43,641 bases of DNA, taken from assembly GCF_000518805.1 (NCBI RefSeq), contig NZ_JAEH01000005.1:1-43641 (forward strand), given 5' to 3'. The position numbers and the translations under genes are program-made. Source of the DNA: Shewanella waksmanii ATCC BAA-643. Lineage in GTDB: Bacteria; Pseudomonadota; Gammaproteobacteria; Enterobacterales; Shewanellaceae. Below are positions 6,464-17,363 of this stretch, piece after piece. Positions within the stretch are counted from its first letter, which is position 1. Every line of letters starts with the position of its first letter. Under the pieces are notes generated by a model. It saw nothing but the letters and a program-made list of their open reading frames with translations, ran no database searches and was not told the origin of the DNA.

Positions 6464-8296
6464 ATGACCACTGCTGTAGCTGTTGAATCGATAGACGCTG
6501 ACCCGCTGGCTGCCAAATTGCAGGCGGTATTTGGTTACCGTACTTTTCGTTCAGGCCAGCGTGAAGTGATTGAACAAGCATGCCAAGGCCTAGACAGCTT
6601 GGTGATTATGCCAACCGGTGGCGGTAAGAGTTTGTGTTATCAGTTGCCTGCGACCATGTTGCCGGGGCTGACCATTGTCGTCTCACCGCTTATTTCATTG
6701 ATGAAAGATCAGGTCGACAGTTTGACTCAGATGGGAGTCGCCGCAGCTTACCTCAATTCATCACTGTCTCGCGAAGATACCCAGGGCATATATCAAAAGA
6801 TGCATCGCGGTGAGTTGAAGCTCTTATATGTATCGCCAGAGCGGTTGTTGATGCCTAATTTTATTGAGCGTATGCAGGCACTGCCGTTATCGTTATTTGC
6901 CATCGATGAAGCCCACTGTATTTCGCAATGGGGCCATGACTTTCGCCCTGAATATGCGTTACTTGGACAGTTAAAGCAGTTATTTGCCCACGTACCCGTT
7001 ATGGCATTAACCGCCACGGCCGATCAGGTGACACGCCAAGATATCTGTACACGTTTAGGCATTAATCCTTACGTGTTGCTCACCAGTTTTGATCGTCCCA
7101 ATATTCGTTATACCGTGGCCGAGAAACTCAATGCTACAAATCAGCTCAGACAGTTTGTACAAGCTCAGCAAGGCAATAGCGGTATTATTTATTGCAGTAG
7201 TCGCCGCCGTGTTGATGAAGTCGCCGAACGTTTGACCCTGCAAGGCTACAAAGCCGAAGCTTATCACGCCGGTAAAACCCAACAAGAACGTGCCGACGTG
7301 CAAGAGCGTTTCTTGCGTGACCAACTGGATATTGTCGTGGCGACGGTTGCTTTTGGTATGGGGATCAATAAATCTAACGTGCGCTTTGTGGTGCACTACG
7401 ATATCCCCAAAAGTGTTGAAGCATATTACCAAGAAACGGGTCGCGCCGGTCGTGATGGACTGGATGCGGAAGCACTGATGCTATTTGATCCCAGTGATAT
7501 TGGCCGCGTTCGGCATTTGATTGAACAATCTGAACCTGGGCCGCAACAGCAAGTAGAGTTTCATAAACTTAATACCATGGCTGCCTTTGCCGAAGCGCAA
7601 ACGTGCCGCCGCCAAGTCTTGCTGCACTATTTTGATGAAAGTGCCACCCAAGCGTGTGGTAACTGCGATATTTGTTTAGACCCGCCAAAGCGTTATAACG
7701 GCGTTGAAGATGCCCAGAAAGTACTATCGTGTATTTATCGTCTACAACAGCGATTTGGTATTAACCATTTGATTGATGTACTGCGTGGCTCTAAAGCGGC
7801 TAACGTGGTTGATCGCGGGCACGACAAGTTATCGACCTGGGGAATTGGCAAGGATAAAACTCATGAATTTTGGCTCAGTGTGGTGAGGCAGATCATTCAT
7901 CTTGGCTATGCCAGCCAAGATATATCGCGGGGTTCATCCGTGACGCTCAACCCTTTAGCCCGTGATGTGTTGAAAGGCAGTGTTGAATTGCAGCTTGCCG
8001 AACCTAGGCTTGAGATAGCAACTATCACTAAACGCCGCAGTAGTGCCAGAGCGCCGCTGAACTATGATCGTAAGCTATTTGCCCGATTGAAGTTACTGCG
8101 CCGCACCTTAGCCGAAGAGTTAGATGTGCCACCTTATTTGGTGTTTAACGACGCAACCCTTGCTGAAATGGCGGCAATGCTGCCCACCAGTGCTGGAGAG
8201 ATGTTGGCAGTCAATGGTGTGGGTGAAACTAAGCTCAACCGTTTTGGTGACGAGTTTTTAGATGAAATCAGCAACTACCTCAGTGAGGGCGGTTAA
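6464..8296 (+). CDS. recQ: RecQ ATP-dependent 3'-5' DNA helicase
   Basis: 610 residues, the usual length. The helicase core shows Walker A TGGGKS (51-56), the DEAH box (148-151) followed by the RecQ aromatic-rich loop (CISQWGHDFRPEY), and motifs V-VI (VATVAFGMGINKSNVRFVVH, then YYQETGRAGRDG). A zinc-binding RQC region follows with cysteines in TCRRQVLLHYF and CGNCDIC, then a winged helix and a C-terminal HRDC domain (about 530-605). RecQ unwinds DNA in RecF-pathway repair and processes stalled forks. ATG at 6464 is taken as start; the ribosome site is weak (GAGATGA about 11 bases upstream). The gene meets the minus-strand TPR/GGDEF gene tail to tail with a 4-base overlap at 8293-8296 (TTAA), and there is no visible terminator between them. 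Confidence 0.97.
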   Translation: MTTAVAVESIDADPLAAKLQAVFGYRTFRSGQREVIEQACQGLDSLVIMPTGGGKSLCYQLPATMLPGLTIVVSPLISLMKDQVDSLTQMGVAAAYLNSSLSREDTQGIYQKMHRGELKLLYVSPERLLMPNFIERMQALPLSLFAIDEAHCISQWGHDFRPEYALLGQLKQLFAHVPVMALTATADQVTRQDICTRLGINPYVLLTSFDRPNIRYTVAEKLNATNQLRQFVQAQQGNSGIIYCSSRRRVDEVAERLTLQGYKAEAYHAGKTQQERADVQERFLRDQLDIVVATVAFGMGINKSNVRFVVHYDIPKSVEAYYQETGRAGRDGLDAEALMLFDPSDIGRVRHLIEQSEPGPQQQVEFHKLNTMAAFAEAQTCRRQVLLHYFDESATQACGNCDICLDPPKRYNGVEDAQKVLSCIYRLQQRFGINHLIDVLRGSKAANVVDRGHDKLSTWGIGKDKTHEFWLSVVRQIIHLGYASQDISRGSSVTLNPLARDVLKGSVELQLAEPRLEIATITKRRSSARAPLNYDRKLFARLKLLRRTLAEELDVPPYLVFNDATLAEMAAMLPTSAGEMLAVNGVGETKLNRFGDEFLDEISNYLSEGG

Positions 8297-10059
8297 CTGG
8301 TGACTTGTTGCTGGTTATAACGCTTCATATTGGTCACTTGGTTGATCTGTGCGCGTTTTATCAGCGAGGTTAGCCCATCTTGTTGCTGCATAACGGCCAA
8401 GCCCACCTTCAGATGCTCATCTGCAATCAAAGGCACCAATGCACTTTGTAATTGTGCAGCGACATTCATGGCTCCCTTATTCAGCGTAAATGGCAACATG
8501 ATGATCAGCTGTTCACGGTCATTAAAACTATAAAGATCTTGGTCACGTAGCTTATTGGCTAAAATCTCTTTTATGACGCCGGTGTCGCCGGGGTAGACCT
8601 TACCCAAATCAACCAACAGTAGACTGATAGCAAACCCTGAATGTTTAGCACTTTGTATTAACTGCTCCATACGCTGCTGCGCATCGGCGGTGTAACTATT
8701 GCTTATTGTGCTACTAAAAGTGTTGAGTGGTTTCTTACGGTTTTTGATAAAAATGCCCACACTCATCAGGCTGATAAGCAGAAAGATGGCCCCAATTGCG
8801 TAGCCCATGCCTAAGCCGTTATCGAGCAGCGGGAGGTTGGGCATTTGTTGTGAGCGGACTAATTGTTGCTGACGGCTTAGTCGTGCTTTTAACTGCAGCA
8901 GGCGGGTATCTTTTAAAAAGTTATAGGCGTTGCTGGCGGCATCGTATCGCAACAACTGATAATCGTAGGCCTGCTCGTAATCGCCTTGCTCGGCGTAATA
9001 ATCGCTGAGGATTTGAAAGGCGATATTAAGCTGCTCATATTTAGCGCTTCGTTGGGCCTGGGTAAGCACTTACTCCATTAAGGCTAGGCCTTTGGCTGCT
9101 TCTCCAGTGGCTAAAGCCAGTTGTGCCAAGCTGCGGGTAGCAGTCAATTCGCCTAAGGTGCGTTTATGCTTGCTAAAGGAGTTGAGCGCCAGTTCCAAAA
9201 GTTGCTTGGCACTTTTATAGTTGCCACGGGCAAATTCTAATTCGGCTAACTGCTGATAACTGCTGGCGAGTTCCACCGCCGAGCCGAGTTCAGGCAGCAG
9301 ATTTTTAGCTTCTAAAATGAAGGCATCACGATTGGCAATTTGATTGTTTTGCTGAGCGATTCTCGCCAGTGAAAGGGTCACGGCTAAGCGTACTTTGCCT
9401 ACAACTTGCGGTTGGTCGAGCGCCCGTAACACCAACTGATACGCTTGATTGGTTTGGTTACGTAACGCGTATAGGTCTGCCATGGCAATATCAATATACG
9501 CTTTAGGCGGCGTGATCCAATTGGTAGCTTGGCGGGCTGTATCTGGGTAAATATCGGTGGCAAGACGCAAATCTTCTAGTGCGCTGCTATAACTGGCTGT
9601 GTCGATATCGATACGGGCCCTAAGCAGCAGGGCATTGACCAGTGATTGCGGTTGTTGTTGCTCGCGGGACAGTAATACTGCCTTGTCAAGAATCGGTAGC
9701 GCTTGACGTACATCGCCGTATTGCATGAATGCCGCTGCCATGCAGTTTAAAAAGTAAGGTGTAGCTTGGGGAAGTTGCTTGGCTTTGGCCCGAGCTTCAT
9801 GCATACGCGCCAAGTTGAGGGCTGCTTCATACTCGCCTTGTTGAACAAAGGTTTCGCATTTGAGCAGGGCCAGCTGCAGTCGTGGCAACCCTTCATCGAA
9901 CTCCGGTAAACGTTGTCGTTCTATATTGTTGATCTGCTCTAAGGTTTGCGCTGGATAGGGGTAAACTTGGGTAGCAAGATCGGTCAGAGATGGCGTGGTG
10001 TTAACCCATAGCGAAGGCAGCCAAAATACTAGGCTTAGCACTATGACACGAAAATCCAT
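8293..10059 (-). pseudogene. TPR / transmembrane / degenerate GGDEF protein, split by an in-frame TAA
   Basis: A single reading frame runs from ATG 10059 to the TTA at 8293-8295, broken only by TAA at 9072-9070. The first part (329 residues) has a signal peptide or anchor (RVIVLSLVFWLPSLWVN) and TPR-like repeats throughout. The second part (258 residues) opens with the next TPR (YYAEQGDYEQAYDYQLLRYD), then a coiled region, one membrane helix (GAIFLLISLMSVGIFI) and a GGDEF-like domain. That domain keeps the fold pattern (ISLLLVDLGKV, LIIMLPFTL) but lacks the GGDEF signature (FNDREQ in its place), so cyclase activity is unlikely. TPR units continue across the stop, so the ancestral protein was one chain of about 588 residues. 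CAA to TAA is the simplest cause. Start 10059 has GGAG 9 bases upstream. Truncated periplasmic TPR protein, readthrough or sequencing error remain possible. Confidence 0.75.
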
Positions 10060-10387
10060 TTGTTGCCGCTCCGTATGCATCGTAATTTTGATAGGTCCTG
10101 AGTATTTATTATACCGATTTTTTATATAGAGTCGCACACTAAATTTGCTTTATTTTGTATATTTAGTCTAATTGGGTTGTTAGCCTGACTAATTGGCTTA
10201 AAGCCCTATTCCCATAGGGTTAGCTAGCTTAACGTGAGCCGCTAGCGCCAGTTTATGGGACTTATTTGCTGGTCTAATCTGTTTTAGATGAAAAAAATGG
10301 GGTTGACACTCACGGCTACACACGTTAAAAAATAACCGCTAAGATAAAAAACGAACGCATAATTATATAAATTTACTGAATACAAAG
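10060..10387. other. Intergenic region upstream of leu, with promoter and small inverted repeat
   Basis: This divergent gap carries the leu promoter (10303-10331). A 6-bp inverted repeat, CCCTAT/ATAGGG with loop TCCC, lies at 10204-10219, about 85 bases upstream of the -35 and without a T tract; it could be a regulator site. Nothing else is recognised. Confidence 0.4.
10303..10331 (+). promoter_or_regulatory. Probable leu operon promoter
   Basis: A consensus -35 TTGACA at 10303-10308 is followed 17 bases later by TAAAAA (10326-10331), or 16 bases later by TTAAAA. It is about 57 bases upstream of the leader peptide start, the right place for a leader RNA. The -35 is strong and the -10 weak. 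Confidence 0.6.
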
Positions 10388-10456
10388 ATGACAAATATTC
10401 GTGCACTACTCAGCCTCCTTATTCTCATTCTCGCAGTTTCTGCGCGGAGAATGTAG
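10388..10456 (+). CDS. leuL: leu operon leader peptide
   Basis: A 22-codon frame whose centre reads RALLSLLILILAV. It has six leucine codons (CTA, CTC, CTC, CTT, CTC, CTC) within nine codons, plus three isoleucines, and ends in TAG at 10454-10456. It sits between the leu promoter and a terminator hairpin 35 bases downstream, the classical arrangement for attenuation. When charged tRNA-Leu is scarce, the ribosome should stall in the Leu run and favour the antiterminator. The peptide itself has no expected function. Its ribosome site is weak (ACAAAG just upstream). Confidence 0.87.
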   Translation: MTNIRALLSLLILILAVSARRM

Positions 10457-10522
10457 TGTTGCACGCTTAACTAAACACCACAGCATTCATAAACCCCGCG
10501 CACAAACCCGCGGGGTTTTTTT
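10426..10522 (+). promoter_or_regulatory. leu attenuator: pause hairpin and competing antiterminator
   Basis: Three exclusive pairings are visible. The pause hairpin joins CATTCTC (10426-10432) to GAGAATG (10447-10453), with an inner GCAG/CTGC. The antiterminator joins TGCGCGG (10441-10447) to CCGCGCA (10496-10502), seven perfect pairs. The terminator stem is 10492-10517. Segment 10441-10447 is shared by the first two and 10496-10500 by the last two, which gives the switch. Confidence 0.75.
10492..10522 (+). terminator. leu attenuator terminator
   Basis: AACCCCGCG (10492-10500) pairs perfectly with CGCGGGGTT (10509-10517) over an 8-base loop and is followed by a run of Ts to 10522. It lies 35 bases after the leader peptide stop and 57 bases before leuA. 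Confidence 0.9.
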
Positions 10523-10579
10523 GTTTATGGATATGAAAACTGACAAAAGATAGAACCTGACGTTCCACGGAGAAACCAG

Positions 10580-12151
10580 ATGTCTAACCGAGTGATAATT
10601 TTTGATACGACCCTACGTGACGGCGAACAAGCGCTGGCAGCAAGTTTAACGGTTAAGGAAAAGCTTCAGATTGCTCTATCACTAGAACGACTTGGTGTGG
10701 ATGTAATGGAAGTGGGGTTCCCGGTATCATCGCCAGGTGATTTCGAGTCAGTACAGACCATTGCCCGAACGGTGAAAAACAGCCGAGTGTGTGCATTGGC
10801 ACGGGCCCTGGAAAAAGACATTGATGCCGCCGCGCAGTCATTGTCGGTTGCCGACCAGTTCCGTATTCACACCTTTATCTCTACTTCTACTATTCATGTT
10901 GAAAGCAAGCTAAAGCGCTCGTTTGATCAAGTATTAGATATGGCAGTTGGCGCGGTAAAATATGCTCGTCGCTTTACCGACGATGTTGAGTTTTCATGTG
11001 AAGATGCTGGTCGTACACCGATTGATAACTTATGCCGTATGGTTGAAGCAGCTATTAAAGCGGGTGCTAAGACCATTAACATCCCTGACACGGTAGGTTA
11101 CACCGTGCCCAGCGAGTTTGGCACTATTATTGAAACCCTATTTAATCGCGTTCCTAATATTGACCAAGCGGTGATCTCAGTTCACTGCCATGATGATTTG
11201 GGCTTGTCTGTGGCTAACTCCATTACGGCGGTGCAGCATGGTGCACGTCAAATTGAGTGTACCGTTAACGGTATTGGTGAGCGTGCCGGTAACTGTTCTT
11301 TAGAAGAGATTGCCATGATCCTTTCTACCCGCAAAGCCGCTTTGGGTTTAGAGACTGGCATTAATGCTAAAGAGATCCACCGTACGTCGAGTTTAGTCAG
11401 CCAGCTTTGTAATATGCCGGTACAGGCTAACAAAGCCATTGTGGGGGCTAACGCCTTTACTCACTCGTCAGGTATTCACCAAGACGGCGTGCTTAAGTCG
11501 CAAAACACCTATGAAATCATGACGCCTGAAAGCATTGGCTTAAATCGTAATAATCTCAATATGACTTCGCGTTCAGGTAGACATGTCATTAAGCACCGTA
11601 TGGAAGAGATGGGCTACGGTGAGCAAGATTATGATATGGATGCATTGTACGAAGCATTTTTGGCCTTGGCCGATAAGAAAGGCCAAGTGTTCGACTACGA
11701 TTTAGAGGCTTTAGCCTTTATGGAAGCGCAAGCCGAAGAAGACGATCATTACCAGTTACAACAGTTGGTGGTTCACGCTGACTCCACTCAGGGCAGTGCT
11801 ACTGCTACTGTGACCATTGAAGCCAATGGCGAAACCGTGACAGAAGCCGCAACGGGTAATGGCCCAGTTGATGCCGCTTACAACGCTATTGCTCGCGCCA
11901 GCGACTGCAAGATAGATATCACGGGTTATCAGCTAAGTGCTAAAGGCGAAGGGCAAAATGCTTTAGGTCAGGTGGACATTCAAGCAGATTATCACCAGCA
12001 AAGTTTCCACGGCGTGGGGCTAGCGACCGATGTCGTTGAAGCCTCAGTACAGGCACTTATTCATGTGATGAATTTGACTTGGCGTGCCGACAAAGTGGCT
12101 GAAAGCAAACAAAAAATACAACAAAAACGCGCTGAACTTGGTGGCGTGTAG
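10580..12151 (+). CDS. leuA: 2-isopropylmalate synthase
   Basis: 523 residues, full length for the bacterial type. It condenses 2-oxoisovalerate with acetyl-CoA, the first committed step of leucine synthesis. The catalytic HMGL-like TIM barrel shows [10 protein letters not shown] (residues 8-17), the metal-site segment [13 protein letters not shown] and the [14 protein letters not shown] motif. The C-terminal LeuA dimer (allosteric leucine-binding) domain is complete. ATG 10580 has GGAG about 8 bases upstream. It is first in leuABCD and is preceded by a leader peptide and terminator, so leucine probably controls both expression (attenuation) and activity (feedback). The gap to leuB is 63 bases without a hairpin. 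Confidence 0.98.
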   Translation: MSNRVIIFDTTLRDGEQALAASLTVKEKLQIALSLERLGVDVMEVGFPVSSPGDFESVQTIARTVKNSRVCALARALEKDIDAAAQSLSVADQFRIHTFISTSTIHVESKLKRSFDQVLDMAVGAVKYARRFTDDVEFSCEDAGRTPIDNLCRMVEAAIKAGAKTINIPDTVGYTVPSEFGTIIETLFNRVPNIDQAVISVHCHDDLGLSVANSITAVQHGARQIECTVNGIGERAGNCSLEEIAMILSTRKAALGLETGINAKEIHRTSSLVSQLCNMPVQANKAIVGANAFTHSSGIHQDGVLKSQNTYEIMTPESIGLNRNNLNMTSRSGRHVIKHRMEEMGYGEQDYDMDALYEAFLALADKKGQVFDYDLEALAFMEAQAEEDDHYQLQQLVVHADSTQGSATATVTIEANGETVTEAATGNGPVDAAYNAIARASDCKIDITGYQLSAKGEGQNALGQVDIQADYHQQSFHGVGLATDVVEASVQALIHVMNLTWRADKVAESKQKIQQKRAELGGV

Positions 12152-12208
12152 ATAGCGATTTAATTATCAAATTTAAGAAATTAACGATTGAGATGAGCAG
12201 GAGTTTAG

Positions 12209-13308
<1,100 letters not shown>

Positions 13309-13309
<1 letters not shown>

Positions 13310-14709
13310 TGGCTAAGACACTGTATGAGAAAGTTTGGGACAGTCACATTGTTGCCCAAGTTGAAGGTGAGGCGCCGCTTATCTATGTTGACCGTCACCT
13401 TGTTCACGAAGTGACTTCTCCGCAGGCTTTTAGTGGTTTAGAAGTGGCTGGTCGTCAATTGCGCGCTCCTGAAAAAACCTTCGCGACGATGGATCACAAT
13501 ACCTCAACTAAAAGCGCTAGCTTAGATGCGTTAAGCCCTATGGCACGTACTCAAGTTGAGACTTTAGCGAGCAACTGTAAGAAGTTTGGTATTCGCTTGT
13601 ATGATATTCACCACAAAAACCAAGGCATTGTCCATGTTATGGGGCCAGAGCTAGGTATTACCCTGCCGGGCACTGTGATTGTTTGTGGTGATTCACATAC
13701 CGCCACCCATGGTGCTTTTGGTGCGCTCGCTTTTGGTATTGGTACCTCTGAAGTTGAGCACGTCATGGCGACACAAACTTTGCGTCAACTGAAAGCCAAA
13801 ACCATGAAGATTGAAGTGCGTGGTCATGTGGCTGACGGTATTACTGCTAAAGATATTGTGCTGGCGATTATCGGTAAAATCGGTATGGATGGCGGCACAG
13901 GTTATGTGGTTGAGTTCTGTGGTGAAGCGATTGAAGCATTAACCATGGAAGGACGCATGACCGTGTGTAACATGGCCATCGAAATGGGCGCGAAGGCAGG
14001 TATGATTGCACCAGACCAAACCACCATCGACTATGTACAAGGTCGTGAGTTTGCTCCTAAGGGAGTGGCTTGGGAACAAGCCGTGGCAGCGTGGCAGCAA
14101 CTGCGTAGCGACGAAGGTGCGGTGTTTGATGCCAGCGTGGTATTAGAAGCAAAAGATATTGCTCCGCAACTGACTTGGGGTACCAACCCAGGCCAAGTGG
14201 TAGCAATTGACCAAGCGGTGCCAAGCCCTGAGTCTGCAGATAACGCGACTGCGCGCACCAGTATCGAAAAAGCGCTAGAGTATGTGGCGTTAGATGCCGG
14301 CACCTTGATGACCGATGTATCGATTAATAAGGTATTTATTGGCTCTTGTACTAACTCGCGTATTGAAGATCTACGCAGCGCGGCCAATCAAGCTAAAGGG
14401 CGTCAAGTCGCACAAGGCGTTACTGCGATTGTCGTACCTGGTTCTGGCTTAGTGAAAGAGCAAGCCGAAGCGGAAGGGTTAGATAAAATCTTTATCGATG
14501 CCGGTTTTGAATGGCGTTTACCTGGCTGCTCTATGTGTTTGGCCATGAATGATGATCGCTTAGAAGCTGGCGATCGTTGCGCTTCAACAAGTAACCGTAA
14601 CTTCGAAGGTCGTCAAGGCCGCGGAAGTCGTACTCACTTGGTGAGTCCAGCTATGGCGGCAGCGGCTGCGGTAGCCGGTCATTTTGTTGATATTCGTAAA
14701 GATTACTAG
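13309..14709 (+). CDS. leuC: 3-isopropylmalate dehydratase large subunit
   Basis: 466 residues, normal length. This aconitase-family subunit carries the [4Fe-4S] cluster and, with LeuD, isomerises 2- to 3-isopropylmalate. The cluster ligands are visible as Cys in [13 protein letters not shown] and in [10 protein letters not shown], and the substrate region [20 protein letters not shown] is intact. It starts on the A of the leuB stop (TAATG) and is followed by leuD after 9 bases. No irregularity seen. Confidence 0.98.
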
Positions 14710-14718
14710 GAGCGCATC

Positions 14719-15324
14719 ATGGAAGCATTTACTACCCATACCGGTTTAGCGGTGATGATCGATAGCGCTAACGTGGATACCGATCAAATTATTCCGAAAC
14801 AGTTTTTATCTAAGGTGACCCGTGATGGCTTTGGTGTTCACCTGTTTCATGATTGGCGTTATTTAGATGATGCTGGCGATCAACCTAACCCAGAGTTTAC
14901 CCTAAACCAGCCAAGGTATAAGGGCGCGTCAATCTTGTTGTCGCAGGAAAACTTTGGTTGTGGTTCAAGCCGTGAACATGCGCCTTGGGCATTGGCTGAC
15001 TTTGGTCTACGGGTGATTATCGCCCCTAGCTTTGCTGACATCTTTTATGGCAATTCGATTAACAATGGTTTATTGCCTGTCAAATTGACTGACGCGCAAG
15101 TGCAACAGTTGATGGATGAGGTTGTGGCTCAAGAAGGCGCGAAAATCACAGTGGATCTAGCGGCGCTAACCGTTACAGCGCCTAGTGGTGATGTGTTTAG
15201 TTTTAGCATTGCTGATTCAGCCAGACATAACCTACTCAATGGCTTAGATGCCATTGGGTTGAGCTTAAGTCACCAAGATAAAATTGAAAGCTACGAGCGC
15301 AATATTCCTGCTTGGCGTGCTTAG
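14719..15324 (+). CDS. leuD: 3-isopropylmalate dehydratase small subunit
   Basis: 201 residues, the aconitase swivel domain that completes the LeuCD active site. Key segments are [11 protein letters not shown] near residue 21 and the substrate-binding loop [19 protein letters not shown] 14719 is 9 bases after leuC with a good AGGAG site. It is last in the operon; a hairpin at 15357-15384 is the likely end of the transcript. Confidence 0.98.
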   Translation: MEAFTTHTGLAVMIDSANVDTDQIIPKQFLSKVTRDGFGVHLFHDWRYLDDAGDQPNPEFTLNQPRYKGASILLSQENFGCGSSREHAPWALADFGLRVIIAPSFADIFYGNSINNGLLPVKLTDAQVQQLMDEVVAQEGAKITVDLAALTVTAPSGDVFSFSIADSARHNLLNGLDAIGLSLSHQDKIESYERNIPAWRA

Positions 15325-15356
15325 CGTACATATGTACCAATAGATGTAAAAATTGT

Positions 15357-15393
15357 AGCCAGTTAAGCGCAAGCTTAGCTGGCTTTGTTTTAA
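15357..15393 (+). terminator. Probable leuABCD terminator
   Basis: AGCCAG at 15357-15362 pairs with CTGGCT at 15379-15384, with an inner TAAGC/GCTTA helix around a short loop. It is followed by a T-rich TTGTTTT. It lies 33 bases after leuD. Confidence 0.65.
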
Positions 15394-15759
15394 CTATGCA
15401 ACACCTTAACTTGTTACCTTTTGATTTATCTTATTTTTTTCATTATTCAATTTGTTAAGTGTCACACTTTTGTGCCAATTAGTGATTTATGCTGTGTTTT
15501 TTGCTGATTAGTAGCTAACACGTGTGCTGAATAGATTTGGCTTTAATTGATTGTTTTTTATCAAAAATATTTCAATTGTGAATAACAAAGTAAAAGTTGT
15601 CAGCGAATCCCACTCTTAATCTTCCCATGTTAACGCTGTTTGAAATGCGTTTAGCATCAAAATATTCACTGCTAAAGTGCACTACCACTAGTGTAAAACA
15701 CTATTTTTACGGATTTGCTTGTAAAGATATTCTGCGTGAGTAGACTCTCGGTGCGAAAA

Positions 15760-15777
15760 ATAGAGTTCATACTCTAT
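15760..15777 (+). repeat. Hairpin in the fadL leader
   Basis: ATAGAGT (15760-15766) and ACTCTAT (15771-15777) form a perfect 7-bp stem with loop TCAT, 26 bases before the fadL ATG and just upstream of its AAGAGA ribosome site. It could stabilise the mRNA 5' end or be an operator. Confidence 0.5.
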
Positions 15778-15803
15778 CTACGGATAAATATAAGAGAATA
15801 TCA

Positions 15804-17156
15804 ATGAACAAGCGGATAGTATTTTTAGCTGTTACTGCAGCTTTGTTAGGTCAGTCTTCTCAGGTTAGCGCAGCGGGTTTCCAGCTTGCGGAGTATTCAG
15901 CATCGGGTCAAGGTCGCTCTTTTGCCGGTGAAGCGGCAATGGCCGACAATGCCTCAACGCAAGCCCGTAATCCTGCCATGTTAACTTACCTCGAAGGTAG
16001 TCAATTTTCTGCGGGTGCGATCTATGTGATGCCCAATGTGGATGTGCATGGTGATCTTGCTTTAGCCTCACCGATTCTCGGCCCAGAGCCAATGGTGATG
16101 AATGCCGATGCCTTAGATGTTGCGGATAGTGCCGTTGTGCCTAACTTTTATTTCTCGCAGCAACTAAACGAGCAATGGACATGGGGACTAGGGGTCAACT
16201 CTAACTACGGTTTGGCGACCGAGGTACCAGATACTCATCCAACAGCGATTTTTGGCAATGAAACCGGTATTACCACAGTCGAGTTTAATCCCAATATTGC
16301 CTATAAAGTGAATGAAGCTTTCTCAGTAGGCGCCGGTCTACGTATTGTGTACGGTGATGGCAAAATTGGTGCGAGTGCGCCAGGTTGGATAGACGGTATC
16401 GCTGCATTACCTGGCTTGCCGGCAGAAATCGTTGCAGCGTTACCACCAAGTGGCACGACGCTTAAGAGCATGGAAGGGGACGATCTGGCTGTTGGCTGGA
16501 AAGTGGGTGCTGCGTGGCAAATCAACGCTGCTCATCGCCTGGGCTTTGCCTATCATAGTGGGGTAAAGCTTGAGCTTGACGGCCATGCATCGGGCCTGCT
16601 GTATGACGGCGGACAAGATGTGAGTATTGAAGGCTATATGCCGCTAGAGCTGCCCGCTTTTGCCGAATTGGCTTCTCATCATCAGTTGAGTGATAACTGG
16701 GCTATGCATGCCAGCATCAATTGGACTCAATGGAGTGTGTTTGATGAGTTAGTGGCTTATTTCCCTGGCGATCAAAAACCTGTTGGCGACATCGATAAAG
16801 ATCTGGTGAAAGAAGAGAACTTTAAAGACAACTGGCGTTTTGCGGTTGGGACGACCTATCAAATTAACCAAGACTGGTTAGTTCGTGGTGGTGTGGCATT
16901 GGACAAAACAGCAGTAGAAGATGAATACCGTACTATCACTATCCCTGATTCTGATCGTGTGTGGTTTAGTTTAGGTACTGCGTACCAAGCCTCTGACAAG
17001 ATGACCCTGGATTTTGCCGTGACCTATATTAAAGCACACGGTGATGCGCCAATTAATGAGTCGATGACCTTGCTTGATTTAGCGAGTGTACAGTTTGATG
17101 GCCAAGCCAGCGGTGACGTTTGGTTAGTGGGTGCGCAGCTAAGTTACAAGCTATAG
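15804..17156 (+). CDS. fadL: FadL-family outer-membrane (long-chain fatty acid) transporter
   Basis: 450 residues. A signal peptide covers residues 1-23 (ending SSQVSA). The mature N-terminus is the FadL hatch/barrel signature: AGFQLAEYSASGQGRSFAGE, then NASTQARNPAML with the NPA motif. The rest is a 14-strand-like beta-barrel ending in an aromatic-polar final strand (WLVGAQLSYKL), as expected for insertion by the BAM machinery. Family members import long-chain fatty acids or other hydrophobic compounds; the substrate here is inferred. The gene is monocistronic, with its own leader and a strong terminator 29 bases downstream. Shewanella-type genomes can hold several FadL paralogs, so the symbol denotes the family. 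Confidence 0.92.
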   Translation: MNKRIVFLAVTAALLGQSSQVSAAGFQLAEYSASGQGRSFAGEAAMADNASTQARNPAMLTYLEGSQFSAGAIYVMPNVDVHGDLALASPILGPEPMVMNADALDVADSAVVPNFYFSQQLNEQWTWGLGVNSNYGLATEVPDTHPTAIFGNETGITTVEFNPNIAYKVNEAFSVGAGLRIVYGDGKIGASAPGWIDGIAALPGLPAEIVAALPPSGTTLKSMEGDDLAVGWKVGAAWQINAAHRLGFAYHSGVKLELDGHASGLLYDGGQDVSIEGYMPLELPAFAELASHHQLSDNWAMHASINWTQWSVFDELVAYFPGDQKPVGDIDKDLVKEENFKDNWRFAVGTTYQINQDWLVRGGVALDKTAVEDEYRTITIPDSDRVWFSLGTAYQASDKMTLDFAVTYIKAHGDAPINESMTLLDLASVQFDGQASGDVWLVGAQLSYKL

Positions 17157-17184
17157 CGACACTCTTGGCTGTTTAAGTTTGATT

Positions 17185-17216
17185 AAAACACCCCGTTCAT
17201 GACGGGGTGTTTTTTT
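17185..17216 (+). terminator. fadL terminator
   Basis: AAAACACCCCGT (17185-17196) pairs with ACGGGGTGTTTT (17202-17213) over a 5-base loop, followed by more Ts. Very strong intrinsic terminator. Confidence 0.95.
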
Positions 17217-17363
17217 ATTAGTGATAAATAATCTAGTGGCGAAAGGAACTTAGAGCGCTTATATTCATCATAAATAAGTAACATAACGTCATTTTATTCT
17301 ACATATTACTTGCAGAAGAGAACTGGCAACCTCAATACAGAAGTCATAACACCGGAGTGAACA

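Larger units (their letters stand above)
15325..15803. other. leuD-fadL intergenic region
   Basis: 479 bases without a gene. It holds the palindrome GTACATATGTAC (15326-15337), the probable leu terminator (15357-15393), an AT-rich stretch around 15400-15600 likely to include the fadL promoter, and a hairpin in the fadL leader (15760-15777). I could not identify a clear FadR or PsrA site by eye. Confidence 0.5.

Noticed and set aside
15326..15337. Palindrome GTACATATGTAC after leuD
   Set aside because: Twelve bases, overlapping no promoter and close to the terminator; short enough to be chance.
15400..15790. FadR or PsrA operator upstream of fadL
   Set aside because: GTTTGAA near 15640 resembles a PsrA half-site, but no convincing partner half-site is present. 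A motif scan would be needed.
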